Source: Amycolatopsis dendrobii (GTDB lineage Bacteria > Actinomycetota > Actinomycetes > Mycobacteriales > Pseudonocardiaceae). Taken from it: DNA of 64,000 nt. The stretch covers positions 186,001-250,000 of the forward strand of contig NZ_JACGZW010000003.1 of assembly GCF_014145675.1 (NCBI RefSeq). The letters are read 5' to 3'. The notes beneath the pieces are model-generated. The model had not been told where the DNA came from. It made no database searches and was given only the letters and a program-made list of their open reading frames with translations. Both the position numbers and the translations under genes were made by a program. Every line of letters starts with the position of its first letter. The first letter of the stretch is position 1. Positions 55,562 to 64,000 of the stretch are shown here, piece after piece.

Positions 55562-56402
55562 CGATCCCCTCGTACACCGCCGCCATGTCGTCCTCGCCAT
55601 GCCCCGCCTCGACCGCGGTTTCCAGATGCGCCAACGCAGCCGCCGCCCCACCGACGTCGATCGCGTCCCCCGCGGCCTCGACGACAAGCCGCGCGTCCTT
55701 CGCCGCGAGCGACGCCGGGAAACTGGTCGGGTACTCGCCGGAGAGCATCATGGGTCCTTTCGCTCGCGCGTAAGGCACGTCGAACCCGGTGCCGCTCATC
55801 ACGTCGAAGAACAACTGCGGATCCACCCCGAGCACTTTCGCGAGGGCGAGGCTTTCCCCGGCGCCGTTGGTGAGCGCGAGAATCCAGGCGTTCATCACGA
55901 GCTTGAGCCGTGTCGCCGTCCCAGGTTCGGTGCCGAGCCAGCGAGTCCGGGAACCAATCGCGTCGAACACTTCCGCCGCCCCGTCGTGCACGTTGTCCGG
56001 CCCGGCCGCGAGCACCTGAAGCTGCCCCTGTTCGGCAGGACCCTTCGTCCCCATCACCGGACAATCAACGAACGGCACTCCCGCCGCGACGGACGCCTCC
56101 GCAAGCCGATCAGCCCACTCGATCCCGACGGTGCTGGTCTGCAGCCAAATAGTCCCCGGTTCGAGCGAAAGCCCCCGAAACACCTCAGCAACCGCCGGCC
56201 CGTCCGAGAGCATGGTGACCAGGAAGTCGGCCCCCTTCACCGCTTCACCAGGCGACTCGACGACGGTGACGCCCTCCGCGGCAAGCGGCTCAGCTTTGGC
56301 CCGAGTCCGGTTCCAAGCTCGCACGGTCACCCCAGCGCGAGCAAGATTGGCGGCCATCGGACGTCCCATGATCCCGGTACCGAGAAACGCGACTGTGGTC
56401 AT
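55551..56402 (-). CDS. beta-hydroxyacid dehydrogenase family (NAD(P)-dependent)
   Basis: A 283-residue member of the 6-phosphogluconate/3-hydroxyisobutyrate dehydrogenase family. VAFLGTGIMGRPMAANLARAG is the Rossmann motif. FVDCPVMGTKGPAEQGQL is the substrate loop (normally D-A-P-V-S-G, here varied). The catalytic Lys lies in RLKLVMNAWILAL, and FPASLAAKDARLVVEA is the helical-domain signature. Substrate unknown. It overlaps the convergent HisRS-like gene by 11 nt. Confidence 0.9.
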   Translation of the reverse strand: MTTVAFLGTGIMGRPMAANLARAGVTVRAWNRTRAKAEPLAAEGVTVVESPGEAVKGADFLVTMLSDGPAVAEVFRGLSLEPGTIWLQTSTVGIEWADRLAEASVAAGVPFVDCPVMGTKGPAEQGQLQVLAAGPDNVHDGAAEVFDAIGSRTRWLGTEPGTATRLKLVMNAWILALTNGAGESLALAKVLGVDPQLFFDVMSGTGFDVPYARAKGPMMLSGEYPTSFPASLAAKDARLVVEAAGDAIDVGGAAAALAHLETAVEAGHGEDDMAAVYEGIVKR

Positions 56403-56509
56403 CCGGCCATCGTGCCGCCAGACACGCAGATCGGCAGGATCAGCGGCGCGACAGCCCGGAACATGCCGCGATCAATACTGCGCAGTCCGGGAGGGGAACC
56501 CTGAACCCA

Positions 56510-57040
56510 TCACCCACGCAACGCAGGCGACCCACCGGCCCGCTCCGCAACCAGTTCCTGAATCCCAGGGAACTCCCCCGGCGACACAACTCGCCCCGCC
56601 CCGCCAGAAGTCCCAGCACCAGCACGCCGAACCCGAACAGTCACATAGCCTGCCCGCCCGTCGTGCCAATGCCGAACCCCAGCCGGAACCGTCAGCACAT
56701 CCCCCGGCTCGCACAACACCGCATGCACCTCCCGCCCGGCGTGCAAGTACCACACCGCGGCCCCGCGCACGAAAAACCGGTCCTCGACCTGGCCCAAACT
56801 GCGCTCCACCAGCGAAGGCTCCCCGGCGACCACATCCGCCGAGCAATCCCCGCCGCCCAGAGCCTCGATCAACCCCCGGTACCGGTCCAGCAAACCCTCA
56901 TCGGAGCCGCTCTCGGCCACGGGCCACCGGGCAAACCCAGCCCCCACCCGTCCCAGCTCGGCGACGATCGCCCCCGTGTCCTCAGTCCGCAGCAGCACAT
57001 GCCCGGGCTGATCATCAGGCCAGACGGTCAACAACGTCAT
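56510..57040 (-). CDS. acireductone dioxygenase-like cupin lacking part of the metal site
   Basis: A 176-residue cupin closely resembling bacterial acireductone dioxygenase (MtnD), the methionine-salvage enzyme. EDRFFVRGAAVWYLHAGREVHAVLCEPGDVLTVPAGVRHW (seen as DRFFVRG, VLCEPGDVLTVPAG and RHWHDG) matches the core. MtnD binds its metal with H-x-H, Glu and His. Here the HxH equivalents are Arg80 and Leu82, while Glu86 and His124 remain. Reading the DNA confirms this is not a frame error. It is probably not an active dioxygenase, unless another ligand substitutes. No other mtn gene is adjacent. ATG at 57040 follows AAGGAGAGG. Confidence 0.75.
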   Translation of the reverse strand: MTLLTVWPDDQPGHVLLRTEDTGAIVAELGRVGAGFARWPVAESGSDEGLLDRYRGLIEALGGGDCSADVVAGEPSLVERSLGQVEDRFFVRGAAVWYLHAGREVHAVLCEPGDVLTVPAGVRHWHDGRAGYVTVRVRRAGAGTSGGAGRVVSPGEFPGIQELVAERAGGSPALRG

Positions 57041-57144
57041 CGCCGCCCCCTCTCCTTGCAGAGGAGCAACCGACGACACCGCCGGATGTTCCCGGCCCAC
57101 CCCGAAGAGTGGCGACCTTCACTAGCCCCCGCTGACCGGCACAC

Positions 57145-58527
57145 TCACCCCTGTCGCTCCCCTCGAATCGTCCGCCGCAACCGAGGCACCCGCTCGGCCA
57201 GCGTCCGCTCCCCGCCACGCTGCGTAGGCTCGTAGTAGTCCCGCCCCACCAGCTCATCCGGCGGATACTGCTGAGCCAGCACGCCCTCCGGCACGTTGTG
57301 CGGATACCGATATCCCTGGGCATTGCCCAGCTGCTTCGCCCCCGCGTAGTGCCCGTCACGCAGATGCGGCGGCACGGTCCCGATCGCCCCGGACCGAACG
57401 TCGCTCAACGCCGTATCGATCGCCGTGACCACAGCGTTCGACTTAGGCGCGGTAGCCAGATGGATCGTCGCCTGCGCCAACGCGAGCCGCCCCTCCGGCA
57501 TCCCGATGAACTGCACCGCGTGCGCCGCCGCGACCGCCGCCTGCAACGCCGTCGGATCCGCCAGCCCGACGTCCTCGCTCGCGTGCACCACCAACCGCCG
57601 CGCGAGGAACCGCGGATCCTCCCCCGCCTCGATCATCCGAGCCAGATAGTGCAACGCCGCGTCGACATCCGACCCGCGGATCGACTTGATGAACGCGCTG
57701 ATCACGTCGTAGTGCTGATCGCCGTCACGGTCATAGCGCACCGCCGCCTTGTCCACAGTGGACTCGACAACGGCGAGATCGATCGTCTTGTTCTCCGTGG
57801 CGGACGCGGCATCCGCGGCCGCCTCCAATGCCGTGAGCGCCCGACGCGCATCACCGCCGGCAAGCCGCACGAGGTGTGCCCGCGCGTCGTCAGTCAGCGT
57901 GAGCTCGCCGCCAAGCCCGCGCTCGTCGGCGAGCGCGCGCTCCAGCACCGCGACGATGTCGTCGTCGGTGAGCGGCCGCAGCTGCAGCACCAAGGACCGC
58001 GACAACAGCGGCGACACGACCGAGAACGACGGGTTCTCCGTGGTCGCCGCCACCAGCAGCACCGTGCGGTCCTCGACCGCGCCGAGCAGCGCGTCCTGCT
58101 GGGTCTTGGAGAACCGGTGCACCTCGTCGATGAACAGGACCGTGTTCTCGGTGTTGTACTGCCTGCGCCGCCGCGCCTCCTCGATGACGCCGCGCACCTC
58201 CTTGACGCCCGCCGACAGCGCGGACATCGCGACGAACCGGCGTCCGGTGGCGATCGACACCAGGTTCGCCAGCGTGGTCTTGCCGGTGCCGGGCGGGCCG
58301 TAGAGCAGCACGGACGCCGGGGCGGCCCCCTCGACCAGCCGGCGCAGCGGAGCCCCTTCGCGCAGCAGGTGCTGCTGCCCGACCACCTCGTCGAGCGTGC
58401 GCGGCCGCATCCGGACCGCGAGCGGCGACGTCGCCGGGTCGGCCTGCGGTTCGGCCTGGTTCGCTCCGGAGGGTTCCGGCGGCGGCCCCACGTCGGGGTT
58501 CACCGTGAAGAGTTCGTCCTGTGCCAC
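57145..58527 (-). CDS. rarA: replication-associated recombination protein A (RarA/MgsA)
   Basis: AAA+ clamp-loader-like ATPase acting at stalled replication forks. GTG at 58527 gives 460 residues. [20 protein letters not shown] is the family start, followed by Walker [18 protein letters not shown], Walker [19 protein letters not shown] and sensor 1 [20 protein letters not shown]. The tetramerisation domain shows [41 protein letters not shown] is the usual C-terminal signature. It is divergent from the phosphoesterase gene with a short gap. Confidence 0.96.
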   Translation of the reverse strand: MAQDELFTVNPDVGPPPEPSGANQAEPQADPATSPLAVRMRPRTLDEVVGQQHLLREGAPLRRLVEGAAPASVLLYGPPGTGKTTLANLVSIATGRRFVAMSALSAGVKEVRGVIEEARRRRQYNTENTVLFIDEVHRFSKTQQDALLGAVEDRTVLLVAATTENPSFSVVSPLLSRSLVLQLRPLTDDDIVAVLERALADERGLGGELTLTDDARAHLVRLAGGDARRALTALEAAADAASATENKTIDLAVVESTVDKAAVRYDRDGDQHYDVISAFIKSIRGSDVDAALHYLARMIEAGEDPRFLARRLVVHASEDVGLADPTALQAAVAAAHAVQFIGMPEGRLALAQATIHLATAPKSNAVVTAIDTALSDVRSGAIGTVPPHLRDGHYAGAKQLGNAQGYRYPHNVPEGVLAQQYPPDELVGRDYYEPTQRGGERTLAERVPRLRRTIRGERQG

Positions 58528-58605
58528 GCCGACGACGGTATCCGACCACCCCGACAATCCCGCTCGCCCGGCCCCGCAGCGCCGCCGGAGGGGCAGACTG
58601 GGGCG

Positions 58606-59361
58606 ATGGTCTCCTCGGTCGCGGTGTTGTCCGATATCCACGGCGTGCTGCCCGCGCTCGACGCGGTCCTCGCCGAACCCGACGTCCACGCCGCCGACCT
58701 GGTGGTCCTGTGCGGCGACCTCGCGGCCGGACCGCTGCCCCGGCAGACGCTCGACCGGCTGGTCTCGCTCGGCGACCGCGCGGTGTGGGTGCGCGGCAAC
58801 GCCGATCGCGAACTGGTCACGCTCGCGGGCGGCGGCCCCGCCAAGATCCCCGATCCGATCGGCCCGTGGGCGGCGACGCAGCTGCGGCCGGATCAGGTCG
58901 CGCTGCTCGCCGGCTTGCCGCTGACGGTCACGCTCGAAATCGACGGGCTAGGCGAAGTGCTGTTCTGCCACGCCACTCCGCGCGACGACGAAGAAGTCGC
59001 GCTCGTGGACAGCCCATTGTCGCGCTGGGCGGAGGTCTTGGACGGCGTCACGGCGGAGACGGTGGTGTGCGGGCATACCCACATGCCGTTCCTGCGACTG
59101 GCCGACCGGTGCCGGATCGTGAACCCGGGCAGCGTCGGAATGCCTTATGGCACAACGGGAGCACATTGGGCGCGGCTCGGTCCCGGCGTCGAACTGCGGC
59201 GCACTGCTTACGACGCGGAGACCGTGTGCCGGGAGTTGGCGGAGACGTCGGAATATCCCGGAATTCAGGACTGGAACGACTATTTCGTACGGAATCCGGC
59301 GTCGGACGCGGAGGCGTTGCGGGTTTTCAGCCCACGCGCTCGCGGAACGAGCGCCACATGA
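58606..59361 (+). CDS. YfcE/MJ0936-type metallophosphoesterase
   Basis: A 251-residue calcineurin-like phosphoesterase. Metal ligands appear in order: [16 protein letters not shown] (D-x-H), [12 protein letters not shown] (GD), [12 protein letters not shown] (GN), [12 protein letters not shown] (H), and [12 protein letters not shown] (GHTH). [10 protein letters not shown] completes the small-type phosphodiesterase pattern. The substrate could be a cyclic nucleotide or other phosphodiester; not determined. Its last 35 nt overlap the convergent SGNH hydrolase gene. Confidence 0.9.
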   Translation: MVSSVAVLSDIHGVLPALDAVLAEPDVHAADLVVLCGDLAAGPLPRQTLDRLVSLGDRAVWVRGNADRELVTLAGGGPAKIPDPIGPWAATQLRPDQVALLAGLPLTVTLEIDGLGEVLFCHATPRDDEEVALVDSPLSRWAEVLDGVTAETVVCGHTHMPFLRLADRCRIVNPGSVGMPYGTTGAHWARLGPGVELRRTAYDAETVCRELAETSEYPGIQDWNDYFVRNPASDAEALRVFSPRARGTSAT

Positions 59362-60178
59362 TGACCGCGGCGTAGGGCAGGAACTCGCGGCCACGCCGCC
59401 AAAGCCACGGCACGCCCTTGGCTACGAGCCAGCCGAAGTGCGCGGCAGCGCTTGGTTCGACGCCGCCGGAGCAGGTGAGGCTCACTGGCTGCGGCACCTC
59501 GAAACCGGCTGCTGCGGCCAGGTTCGCGAACCCTTCGGCGAGCATGCGGTGGCCCAGTTCGGAAGGGTGCAGGCGGTCGACGCTCCAGACGGTGAGGTCG
59601 TAGGCGCCGGGGAGGGTGTCCAGGTTCAGGCAGGCGATGCCTTCTGTTTCCACCACTCGGTCGATCGCCTCGTTCAGTTCCGTGACGCGGGCGCTGAGGG
59701 CTCGCTTCAGGGACGGCGGGAGGCGAAAGACCTTGCTGTGGTCGTGGAAACGCACCGGGAAGACGGTGGTGCCGATCGCGGTGAGTTCTCGGACGATCGC
59801 GGTGAGGTCCGCGGCGATGGCGTCCGCGTCGAAGTCGGGCCGGAGGGTGTCGTTCATGCCGACTACGACCAGCGCGATGTCTGGGCGGTGCGCGATCGTT
59901 TGCGGCAGTTGGCCGGTGCGGACGCAGGACATGCGGGCACCGGTGAAGGACGGGTTCAGGTAGCCGTCTTCGGCGATGCCCAGTGCTTCCGCGACCAACG
60001 GGCCCACGCCACGCCAGCCGCCGCGGTTGGGGAGGGGGTCGCCTAGGCCTACTGCCGTCGAGTCGCCTAGGACTGCCAGGCGGGTTGCTCGCCGGGGCTG
60101 GGTTTGCGGTCGGGGGGCGGGGGCCGGCTGTGCGGGTGGGGTGACTCCGACGCTGATCACGGTCACGACCAAGACCAT
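59327..60178 (-). CDS. SGNH/GDSL hydrolase
   Basis: A 283-residue esterase/lipase-like enzyme. Block I is RLAVLGDSTAVGLGDPL (nucleophile Ser), block III is LVVVGMNDTLRP (oxyanion Asn), and block V is SVDRLHPSELGHRMLAEG with the catalytic Asp and His. A short N-terminal hydrophobic stretch (MVLVVTVISVGV) followed by Pro/Ala-rich sequence suggests a weak signal or anchor; the start is uncertain. The C-terminus has [19 protein letters not shown]. Its end overlaps the phosphoesterase gene by 35 nt; upstream is the composite repeat. Confidence 0.88.
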   Translation of the reverse strand: MVLVVTVISVGVTPPAQPAPAPRPQTQPRRATRLAVLGDSTAVGLGDPLPNRGGWRGVGPLVAEALGIAEDGYLNPSFTGARMSCVRTGQLPQTIAHRPDIALVVVGMNDTLRPDFDADAIAADLTAIVRELTAIGTTVFPVRFHDHSKVFRLPPSLKRALSARVTELNEAIDRVVETEGIACLNLDTLPGAYDLTVWSVDRLHPSELGHRMLAEGFANLAAAAGFEVPQPVSLTCSGGVEPSAAAHFGWLVAKGVPWLWRRGREFLPYAAVIMWRSFRERVG

Positions 60179-60387
60179 CCGGTATCGAGGCTCACCGCTG
60201 GTGATGGGGAGGTAACGCGGTATGGACGGAGGTGGGAACTTCCGGTACTGGGGGTCTGGTTTGGGGTGGTTCGGCTCGTCGCCTGGCGGCGACATCGGCC
60301 GTCTTGGGTTCCGTGGGGCACCCCGAAGGGGCTGGGTGCCTCGCTCGTTGGGTGCAGCGGCTGCGGTGTCGTAGGTGGTGGGGGCTA

Positions 60388-60473
60388 GCGCCCCAATGTG
60401 GCATTGGGTGCGTCAGACGCACCCAATGTGGCGTTCGGTGCGTGGGATGCACCCAACGCCACATTGGGGCGCA
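60388..60473. repeat. 30-bp tandem palindromic array, copy 2
   Basis: Units start at 60394, 60424 and 60454 (partial), again with an exact 30-bp period, bounded by GCGCCCC and GGGGCGC. The first two units read CAATGTGGC(A/G)TT(G/C)GGTGCG, while the last is inverted (CAACGCCACATTGG), so orientation switches inside the array. Sequence and boundaries match the array at 3895-4010. Confidence 0.92.
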
Positions 60474-60492
60474 TCCGGCAGGCGGGCGCGAC

Positions 60493-60547
60493 GGTCTGTG
60501 AAGGGCTCCTTGAGGGAATCCACGTCCGTGAAGGAGCCCTTCACGGA
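60493..60547. terminator. GTGAAGGGCTCC-family hairpin
   Basis: GTCTGTGAAGGGCTCCTT (60493-60510) pairs with AAGGAGCCCTTCACGGAC (60530-60547) with one mismatch and a 19-nt loop. It is the same family as the perfect hairpin at 13706. It lies between the kinase-like gene and the SGNH gene, where it could end transcripts from the right. Confidence 0.6.
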
Positions 60548-60557
60548 CCAGCGGCAG

Positions 60558-60610
60558 GTCGTAAGGGGAACCCTGAGCGAAGCAGAGTCAATGAGGGTGG
60601 CCCTCACGGA
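60558..60610. terminator. second hairpin, AGGGTGGCCCTCACGG family
   Basis: GTCGTAAGGGGAACCCT (from 60558) pairs imperfectly with AGGGTGGCCCTCACGGAC (ending 60610). It is 25 nt after the kinase-like stop. The inverted homologue is at 3819-3868. Role as terminator is inferred. Confidence 0.5.
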
Positions 60611-60634
60611 CAGCGGCGGCGGGTGTGCTGCGGG

Positions 60635-61822
60635 TCAGCGGAAGGCTGGGTAGAAGGCCAGGTCGGCGTGCGGGCCCAGGCGGGCGGCCAGGGCGGCGGC
60701 GACTCTGGTGGAGTGTTCGGCGACCTCGGTCAGGCGCGAGTAACCGGCGTGCCGGGCCAGTTCGCGCCACCACGTGACCAGGGCGGCCTCGCGGCTGACG
60801 GGGGTGGCGTGCCTGCTCAGGTTCAGGTGCGGGAGCAGTTCGCGGGTGATTTGCCAGACTTGCAGCATTTCGCTGATCGTGAGTTGCCTCGCCAGCTCGA
60901 CGTCGTCGGCGAAGGAAGGCCATACGTCGACGATTTCGGCTCGCCAGGCGGCGATCATCGCCTCGCTCATGCCTGCGGGGAGCGCCATCGCGCGCGGGTC
61001 CGACACGAACGGCAGCCGCAGGCAGGAGGCGTCGACCAGGGCTGTCCGGACCCGGCCGCGTTCGAAGTCCAGGAAGCGCACTCCGGAGCCGGTGACCAGG
61101 TTGTTTTCCGGGGCCAGTTCTACGGGGCTGAACGCGCGGAAGGCGGCCGACCGGGCTTGGGCGACGGCTTCGGCGATGCGTTCGCGCACTGCCTCGGGGA
61201 CGGGCACGTCCAGCAGCTCGGAGAGAAGTTCTTCGACGTCGTCGGCCAGGCCGGCCAAGCCGTCGTTGTCGGTGCGCACTGGGCCGCCAAGACGGCGCAG
61301 CAGGGCGTTGAAATCGGCTTCGCGGCTGGCGGTGCTCGCGTGCAGGCGGCCCAGCGAGCGCGCCCAGGACAGGAGTGCGCGCTCCGCTGCCCGGGAGTCG
61401 CGGGCGGCCAATTTGTCCTGCAGCGTCGGTGCGCGGCCCAAATCCTCGATCACCAGCACGCGGTCGCCGCCGTCGTGGGCCAGGAGTTCCGGGCACATTC
61501 GCTCGTCCGGGGCCAGTGCGGTGAACAGCTGGTAGCTCACGGCTTCCTGGGCGAACGGATCGACCCGGCCGGGTTCCGGCGGGTCCGGATAGTGCTTGAC
61601 CACCAGGGTGCGCGGCAGTGCGAAGGAGGAAGACACGACCCGTGCCCGGACGACGATCGCCGGGCCGCTTCCGGAGAGGTGTTCGGGCGAGACCAGCGTG
61701 ATCGCGCTCCCGAACCGGCGCGTGAGCACCGCCTCGCCCGCCGCGACGGCCGCGGCGACTGCGAGTTCCCCGGCTTCCGCCCGGACTCCAGCGTCGCCGG
61801 CGGAGGAGGTGTCGACTGTCAT
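60635..61822 (-). CDS. aminoglycoside phosphotransferase-fold protein with altered catalytic loop
   Basis: A 395-residue APH/choline-kinase-like protein. The N-lobe is present: RTLVVKHYPDP supplies the ATP-binding Lys, and RVLVIEDLGRAPTLQDKL is the hinge. The catalytic loop, normally HGDxHxxN, reads PVELAPENN, so the general-base Asp is Glu and the flanking His-Gly is lost. The following metal Asp is kept in GVRFLDFERGR. It may be a pseudokinase or a kinase with unusual chemistry. ATG at 61822 is chosen over an upstream GTG/ATG. No antibiotic cluster is nearby. Confidence 0.72.
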   Translation of the reverse strand: MTVDTSSAGDAGVRAEAGELAVAAAVAAGEAVLTRRFGSAITLVSPEHLSGSGPAIVVRARVVSSSFALPRTLVVKHYPDPPEPGRVDPFAQEAVSYQLFTALAPDERMCPELLAHDGGDRVLVIEDLGRAPTLQDKLAARDSRAAERALLSWARSLGRLHASTASREADFNALLRRLGGPVRTDNDGLAGLADDVEELLSELLDVPVPEAVRERIAEAVAQARSAAFRAFSPVELAPENNLVTGSGVRFLDFERGRVRTALVDASCLRLPFVSDPRAMALPAGMSEAMIAAWRAEIVDVWPSFADDVELARQLTISEMLQVWQITRELLPHLNLSRHATPVSREAALVTWWRELARHAGYSRLTEVAEHSTRVAAALAARLGPHADLAFYPAFR

Positions 61823-61891
61823 TGTCACCGACCCTACTCGTGACTGAGCAACCATGACCACAACGTTCCGGGCGCCGGGACACGCCCGGAA

Positions 61892-62833
61892 TCACCCACG
61901 GGAAAGCGGACGCAGCAACGCGGCGGAACGTTGCTTGCGTCGGCGAACTATCAGCACAATGGCCGCAGCAAGAACGATTCCGAAGAGGTTGACCAGCAGC
62001 TGCAGCACCGAAAAACCGGCCCGGTCCCAGCGTCCGGCGACGGCCGCGACCATCGCGTAACCGGCCGCGGGCACCGTCGTCACCGAAATGAACACGCCGA
62101 CGAGCGCGGCCGATTTCGCCGACGTCATCGCGAGCATTCCGGCCGCCCCGGCGAGCAATGCCACCACGAACGACGCGGGTCCGACCTGGTACACGAAATC
62201 GACCTGATGGTTATTGACTATCGCGTGCGGATCGAACAGATCGGCCGAACTGCCGAGCAGCACGCCGAGCAGCGTGATCGCCATCGAGACCGGGAACCCG
62301 ACGGCCAGCGCGACCCCGGCCCGGCGCACCAGGTCCCAGCGGCGCAGCACCATGCCGACCGCGATCGCGGCGAGCGGGCCGAACTCCGGACCGACCACCA
62401 TCGCGCCGACGATCGTCACCGACGAGTCGGTCAGCACGCCGACCGCGGCGAGCAGGCACGCGATGGCGAGGAATGCCTGGAACGTCGCGTTCCACCGCGA
62501 TTCCTCGCCGGTGCGGCCGAGCAGCTCCTGCCACACGACCGCGTCCGCGCCTTCGCCGGGAGCGGCTTCCTCGGCCGCGTCGGCGGCATCGGAAAGCGCT
62601 GTGTCCAGCGATTCCATGGTGATGCCGCCGCTGCGGTCGAGACCGAGCGTGCACAACGCGTCGACGATGTCGTCGGCCGCCTCCCGCGCGATGTCCGCCT
62701 CGATGAGGTCGCCCTCAGGCGAGACGGACGCCCCGCGGTGCACGATCAGGTGCGCCGCGCCCGGATGGGTGCGCAGCAGCTCCAGCGTCTCGCCAGTGCG
62801 CTCCGGCGGGCAGATAGCCCTGAGGTGCAGCAC
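61892..62833 (-). CDS. DUF389 membrane protein
   Basis: A 313-residue protein with a soluble N-terminal domain (about 1-110, MLHLRAICPPERTGETLELL). About six transmembrane helices follow, with TDSSVTIVGAMVVGPEFGPLAAIAVG, the DUF389 core (TIVGAMVVGPEFGPL). FISVTTVPAAGYAMVAAVAG is another conserved helix pair. The C-terminal tail is Arg-rich. Function of this family is unknown; transport or stress roles have been proposed only by analogy. It lies between aspS and the kinase-like gene on the same strand. Confidence 0.87.
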   Translation of the reverse strand: MLHLRAICPPERTGETLELLRTHPGAAHLIVHRGASVSPEGDLIEADIAREAADDIVDALCTLGLDRSGGITMESLDTALSDAADAAEEAAPGEGADAVVWQELLGRTGEESRWNATFQAFLAIACLLAAVGVLTDSSVTIVGAMVVGPEFGPLAAIAVGMVLRRWDLVRRAGVALAVGFPVSMAITLLGVLLGSSADLFDPHAIVNNHQVDFVYQVGPASFVVALLAGAAGMLAMTSAKSAALVGVFISVTTVPAAGYAMVAAVAGRWDRAGFSVLQLLVNLFGIVLAAAIVLIVRRRKQRSAALLRPLSRG

Positions 62834-62875
62834 TAGACCGCCCCGCCCCTCCAGCCGTTCTCGACGGACACGCCG

Positions 62876-64000
62876 CTACTTCTCCGGTGCGGCAGCCGGT
62901 TTGCTCTGCGGGACCGCCGGTTTCGCGTCGATGCCGGCTTCCTTGCGCTGCTGCGCGGTGATCGGCGCGGGCGCGGCGGTGAGCGGGTCGTAGCCGCCGC
63001 CGGTCTTCGGGAACGCGATCACGTCGCGCAGCGAATCGGCCTTGGCCAGCAGCATCACGATGCGGTCCCAGCCGAACGCGATCCCGCCGTGCGGGGGCGC
63101 GCCGAACTGGAACGCCTCGAGCAGGAAGCCGAACTTCTCCTGCGCTTCCTCCTCGCCGAGGCCCATCAGCGCGAACACGCGCTTCTGGACGTCCTCGCGG
63201 TGGATACGGATCGAGCCGCCGCCGATCTCGTTGCCGTTGCAGACGAGGTCGTAGGCGTAGGCGAGCGCGTTGCCCGGGTCCTGCTCGAACTTGTCGATCC
63301 ACTCCGGGGTCGGCGAGGTGAACGCGTGGTGCACGGCGGTCCACTTGCCGGAGCCGACCGCGACGTCGTCGCCGATGTCCTCGACCGGCGCGAACAGCGG
63401 CGCGTCCACGACCCACACGAACGACCAGGCGTCCTCGTCGATCAGGCCGAGCTTGCGGCCGATCTCGTCGCGCGCGGCGCCGAGCAGCGGCTGAGCGGCG
63501 GAAACCTTGCCCGCGGCGAAGAAAATGCAGTCGCCGGGCTTCGCGCCCGCGGCTTCCGCGACGTTCGCGCGCTCGGTCTCGGACAGGTTCTTGGCGACCG
63601 GGCCGCCGAGCGTGCCGTCCTCGTTGACCAGGACGTACGCCAGGCCCTTCGCGCCGCGCTGCTTCGCCCACTCCTGCCAGGCGTCGAGCTGACGACGCGG
63701 CTGCGAGGCGCCGCCCGCCATGACGACCGAGCCGACGTACGGGGCCTGGAACACGCGGAACGGCGTGTCCGAGAAGAAGTCGGTGAGCTCGGTGATCTCG
63801 AGGTCGAAGCGCAGGTCCGGCTTGTCGGAGCCGTACTTCGCCATCGACTCGCGGTAGGTGATCCGCGGGATCGGGGTGGCGATCTCGTGGCCGATCAGCT
63901 TCCACAGCGCCTTGACGATCGCTTCGCCGACCGCGATGACGTCGTCCTGCTCGACGAAGCTCATCTCGATGTCGAGCTGCGTGAACTCGGGCTGGCGGTC
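62876..64000 (-). CDS. aspS: aspartyl-tRNA synthetase, 3' part (5' end beyond the window)
   Basis: Class II synthetase; 374 C-terminal codons are visible and the frame stays open to the right edge ([16 protein letters not shown]). [20 protein letters not shown] is the motif around the anticodon/catalytic junction. The bacterial GAD insertion domain spans [20 protein letters not shown] and beyond, and [14 protein letters not shown] is motif 3. The C-terminus is extended by an Ala/Pro/Lys tail ([15 protein letters not shown]). Whether it is the non-discriminating type (Asp/Asn-tRNA) cannot be decided from this part. Confidence 0.97.
   Translation of the reverse strand, partial: DRQPEFTQLDIEMSFVEQDDVIAVGEAIVKALWKLIGHEIATPIPRITYRESMAKYGSDKPDLRFDLEITELTDFFSDTPFRVFQAPYVGSVVMAGGASQPRRQLDAWQEWAKQRGAKGLAYVLVNEDGTLGGPVAKNLSETERANVAEAAGAKPGDCIFFAAGKVSAAQPLLGAARDEIGRKLGLIDEDAWSFVWVVDAPLFAPVEDIGDDVAVGSGKWTAVHHAFTSPTPEWIDKFEQDPGNALAYAYDLVCNGNEIGGGSIRIHREDVQKRVFALMGLGEEEAQEKFGFLLEAFQFGAPPHGGIAFGWDRIVMLLAKADSLRDVIAFPKTGGGYDPLTAAPAPITAQQRKEAGIDAKPAVPQSKPAAAPEK

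Larger units (their letters stand above)
60304..60610. repeat. composite intergenic repeat, copy 2 (full length)
   Basis: The gap between the SGNH hydrolase start and the kinase-like gene holds a mosaic of modules. In order they are GGGGCACCCCGAA (60315), GGGGCTGGGTGCCTCGCTCG (from about 60328), CGTTGGGTGCAGCGGCTGCG, the 30-bp array (60391-60473), and two hairpins (60493-60547 and 60558-60610). All but the first hairpin and the GGGGCACCCCGAA block recur inverted at 3817-4090. The first module and the GTGAAGG hairpin type recur at 13643-13756. The rest of the 60179-60634 gap shows nothing else I can identify. Confidence 0.85.

Noticed and set aside
60635-61822. Aminoglycoside resistance gene
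   Set aside because: The catalytic loop is altered and there is no antibiotic or resistance cluster; APH-fold proteins have many other roles.

Overview
This 64 kb window is very GC-rich chromosomal DNA with many GTG starts and dense operons. Mycothiol synthesis (mshA), BldD, the actinobacterial integration host factor (mIHF), DasR with a dre operator and a PriA lacking helicase motifs all point to a filamentous actinomycete. The family Pseudonocardiaceae fits best, and an Amycolatopsis-like genome is my inference from gene order and repeat style. No tRNA, rRNA, IS element, prophage or CRISPR array was recognised.

Layout. 1-3.8 kb: mshA (cut by the left edge), an alpha/beta hydrolase, a lipoprotein L,D-transpeptidase and murB, the order seen around mshA in mycobacteria. 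4.2-6.0 kb: gamma-glutamyltransferase. 6.1-11.0 kb: an accessory block with two small membrane proteins, a Crp/Fnr regulator next to a class III cyclase-like protein, and a divergent, translationally coupled pair (XRE-HTH protein plus a GT-A-like glycosyltransferase), then a GNAT gene. 11.5-26.2 kb: a core minus-strand run, priA, metK, coaBC, rpoZ, gmk, mihF, pyrF, carB, carA, a membrane protein, pyrC, pyrB, pyrR. A PyrR-type RNA hairpin abuts the pyrR ribosome binding site. bldD diverges from pyrR and has a BldD-box match in its upstream region.

27.0-28.1 kb holds no credible gene but a degenerate tandem repeat. 28.1-37.6 kb: nusB, efp, pepQ-like, then the shikimate genes aroQ, aroB, aroK, aroC and a prepilin peptidase with a large Pro/Ala-rich repeat insertion. 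A B-4DMT-like membrane protein and a propeller lipoprotein lie between pepQ and aroQ. 37.7-47.3 kb: an accessory segment separating aroC/prepilin peptidase from aroE. It carries an AraC regulator, a PNPOx-fold enzyme, a Rieske lipoprotein, a GlcNAc-type PTS (EIIA, EIIB, DasR, EIIC, HPr) around a dre operator, a serine hydrolase, a secreted tripeptidyl aminopeptidase-type hydrolase, a 2-hydroxyacid dehydrogenase and a GrpB-family protein. 47.3-54.5 kb: aroE, mltG with a 430-residue disordered cytoplasmic tail, ruvX, alaS and two small membrane proteins. 54.7-64.0 kb: a HisRS-like paralogue, a beta-hydroxyacid dehydrogenase, an acireductone-dioxygenase-like cupin missing two metal ligands, rarA, a metallophosphoesterase, an SGNH hydrolase, a kinase-fold protein with an altered catalytic loop, a DUF389 protein and the 3' part of aspS.

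The noncoding DNA carries a mosaic family of palindromic repeats. Two distant intergenic regions (3.8-4.1 kb and 60.3-60.6 kb) share the same modules in opposite orientation, including exact 30-bp-period arrays. A third (13.6-13.8 kb) shares two of the modules. Best candidates for something undescribed are the XRE/glycosyltransferase pair, the cyclase-like/Crp operon with its nearby palindrome, the HisRS-like orphan and the composite repeat.
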